From: Gammaproteobacteria bacterium
Lineage (GTDB): Bacteria > Pseudomonadota > Gammaproteobacteria > Pseudomonadales > Pseudomonadaceae
Reading direction: 5' to 3'
Assembly: GCA_012513235.1 (NCBI GenBank)
Contig: JAAZCO010000235.1
Location: forward strand, 1 to 5,783
Length of the DNA stretch: 5,783 bases
The first letter of the stretch is position 1, and the number at the start of each line of letters is the position of its first letter. The position numbers and the translations under genes were made by a program. Positions 5,424 through 5,783 of this stretch are shown piece by piece. The notes beneath the pieces were generated by a model. It ran no database searches. It was not told the DNA's origin and saw only the letters and a program-made list of their open reading frames with translations.

Positions 5424-5535
5424 TAGCAGTATGAAGCCAGTCTTTGGCGAACCCAAAGTAGCTTATCCAGCCGCGTAAATACTTGCTGATTTTAAACCGC
5501 TGATAGCACTTTTTGTACTGACTAACCGGCTCTGG
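5424..5535 (-). pseudogene. Decayed group II intron reverse-transcriptase fragment
   Basis: On the minus strand one frame gives KYLRGWISYFGFAKDW (about 5487-5438). This matches the maturase (X) domain motif YLRGWxxYFG of intron-encoded proteins. Just upstream, a neighbouring frame gives VSTKSAISGL, matching the GVS-x(10)-YLRGW spacing of that region, so a frameshift separates them. The fragment abuts the broken end of the IS5 element at about 5422. It has the same orientation as the intron remnants at 1-313 and 2479-2637. Only about 30 codons are recognisable. Confidence 0.55.
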
Positions 5536-5627
5536 ACAACCCAGCACAAGTTACCTATTATCCATTCATGTTTAGCTGATCGTTGATTAGCAACATGCCA
5601 AAAGCCGTGTACATGATGCAAAGCGGC

Positions 5628-5690
5628 GCTCACGTAGTGAGCTCATGTTCAACCTACCTATCCTTGGCTGGCGGAGAAATCACTCTCCGC
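5628..5690 (+). other. Two inverted repeats in the leader of the right-end gene
   Basis: GCTCAC-GTA-GTGAGC (5628-5642) is a six-pair stem with a three-base loop. GCGGAGA (5671-5677) and TCTCCGC (5684-5690) form a seven-pair, GC-rich stem with a six-base loop. Neither is followed by a T-run, so they are not ordinary terminators. They lie 42-104 bases before the ATG at 5732 and could be leader structures or recombination or transfer-related sites. Between 5540 and 5627 I see nothing identifiable. Confidence 0.4.
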
Positions 5691-5731
5691 TGGGTGCTGT
5701 GTTTCTCCGTCTCTTCTTTCGGGGAAATACA

Positions 5732-5783
5732 ATGCAAATCACAATTGCTGAGGCATGCTTTAACTGCAAAAAAACTATTGGAG
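5732..5783 (+). CDS. Unidentified gene, 5' end only, CxxC motif
   Basis: An ATG with a good Shine-Dalgarno (GGGG, seven bases upstream) opens a frame that runs off the window after 17 codons: MQITIAEACFNCKKTIG. The C9-F-N-C12 pair suggests a zinc- or metal-binding knuckle at the N-terminus, but nothing more can be said. A second frame open from the ATG at 5595 to the window end has no ribosome binding site and an unusual composition, and is probably chance. The leader has some resemblance to those of genes on integrative elements, which is only an impression. Confidence 0.45.
   Translation, partial: MQITIAEACFNCKKTIG

Overview
The window looks like the distal (3') end of a chromosomal integron cassette array joined to an ordinary chromosomal locus, probably from a gammaproteobacterium and most likely a Pseudomonas relative. 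Three things suggest this: attC sites of about 71-100 bp with CCTAAC/GTTAG(G/C) core sites; attC-targeting group IIC introns; and a Zur-controlled folE2-zigA pair with a near-perfect Zur box. The genus is an inference.

Left part (1-2479). The first 313 bases are the 5' part of a group II intron on the minus strand, inserted in the R'' core of an attC site. The rest of that attC (314-384) is followed by three cassettes in the same (+) orientation: a trypsin-like serine protease without a signal peptide (390-1163), an AT-rich gene of unknown function (1271-1951), and a RidA/YjgF-family gene (about 2090-2479). Intact attC sites lie at 1171-1257 and 1957-2056. The third cassette has no complete attC. 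Its core is interrupted by a second minus-strand group II intron remnant (2479 to about 2637), of which domain VI, domain V and the last codons of the reverse transcriptase remain.

Middle part (2637-4936). A minus-strand, probably bicistronic zinc-starvation operon: folE2 (zinc-independent GTP cyclohydrolase IB) followed by a COG0523 GTP-dependent metallochaperone (zigA-type). It has a sigma70-like promoter overlapped by a 13-bp palindromic Zur box and ends at a strong hairpin terminator.

Right part (4937-5783). This is debris. It holds the first ~33 codons of a LysE/RhtB-type exporter cut by an IS5-family element at a TTAA, the frameshifted and truncated IS5 element, a decayed minus-strand fragment of a group II intron reverse transcriptase, a hairpin-rich leader, and the first 17 codons of an unidentified gene with a CxxC motif running off the end.

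The most notable points are the two intron insertions into attC core sites at the two ends of the three-cassette block (with a visible EBS1-IBS1 match for the first), and intron reverse-transcriptase remnants of the same orientation on both sides of the zinc operon.
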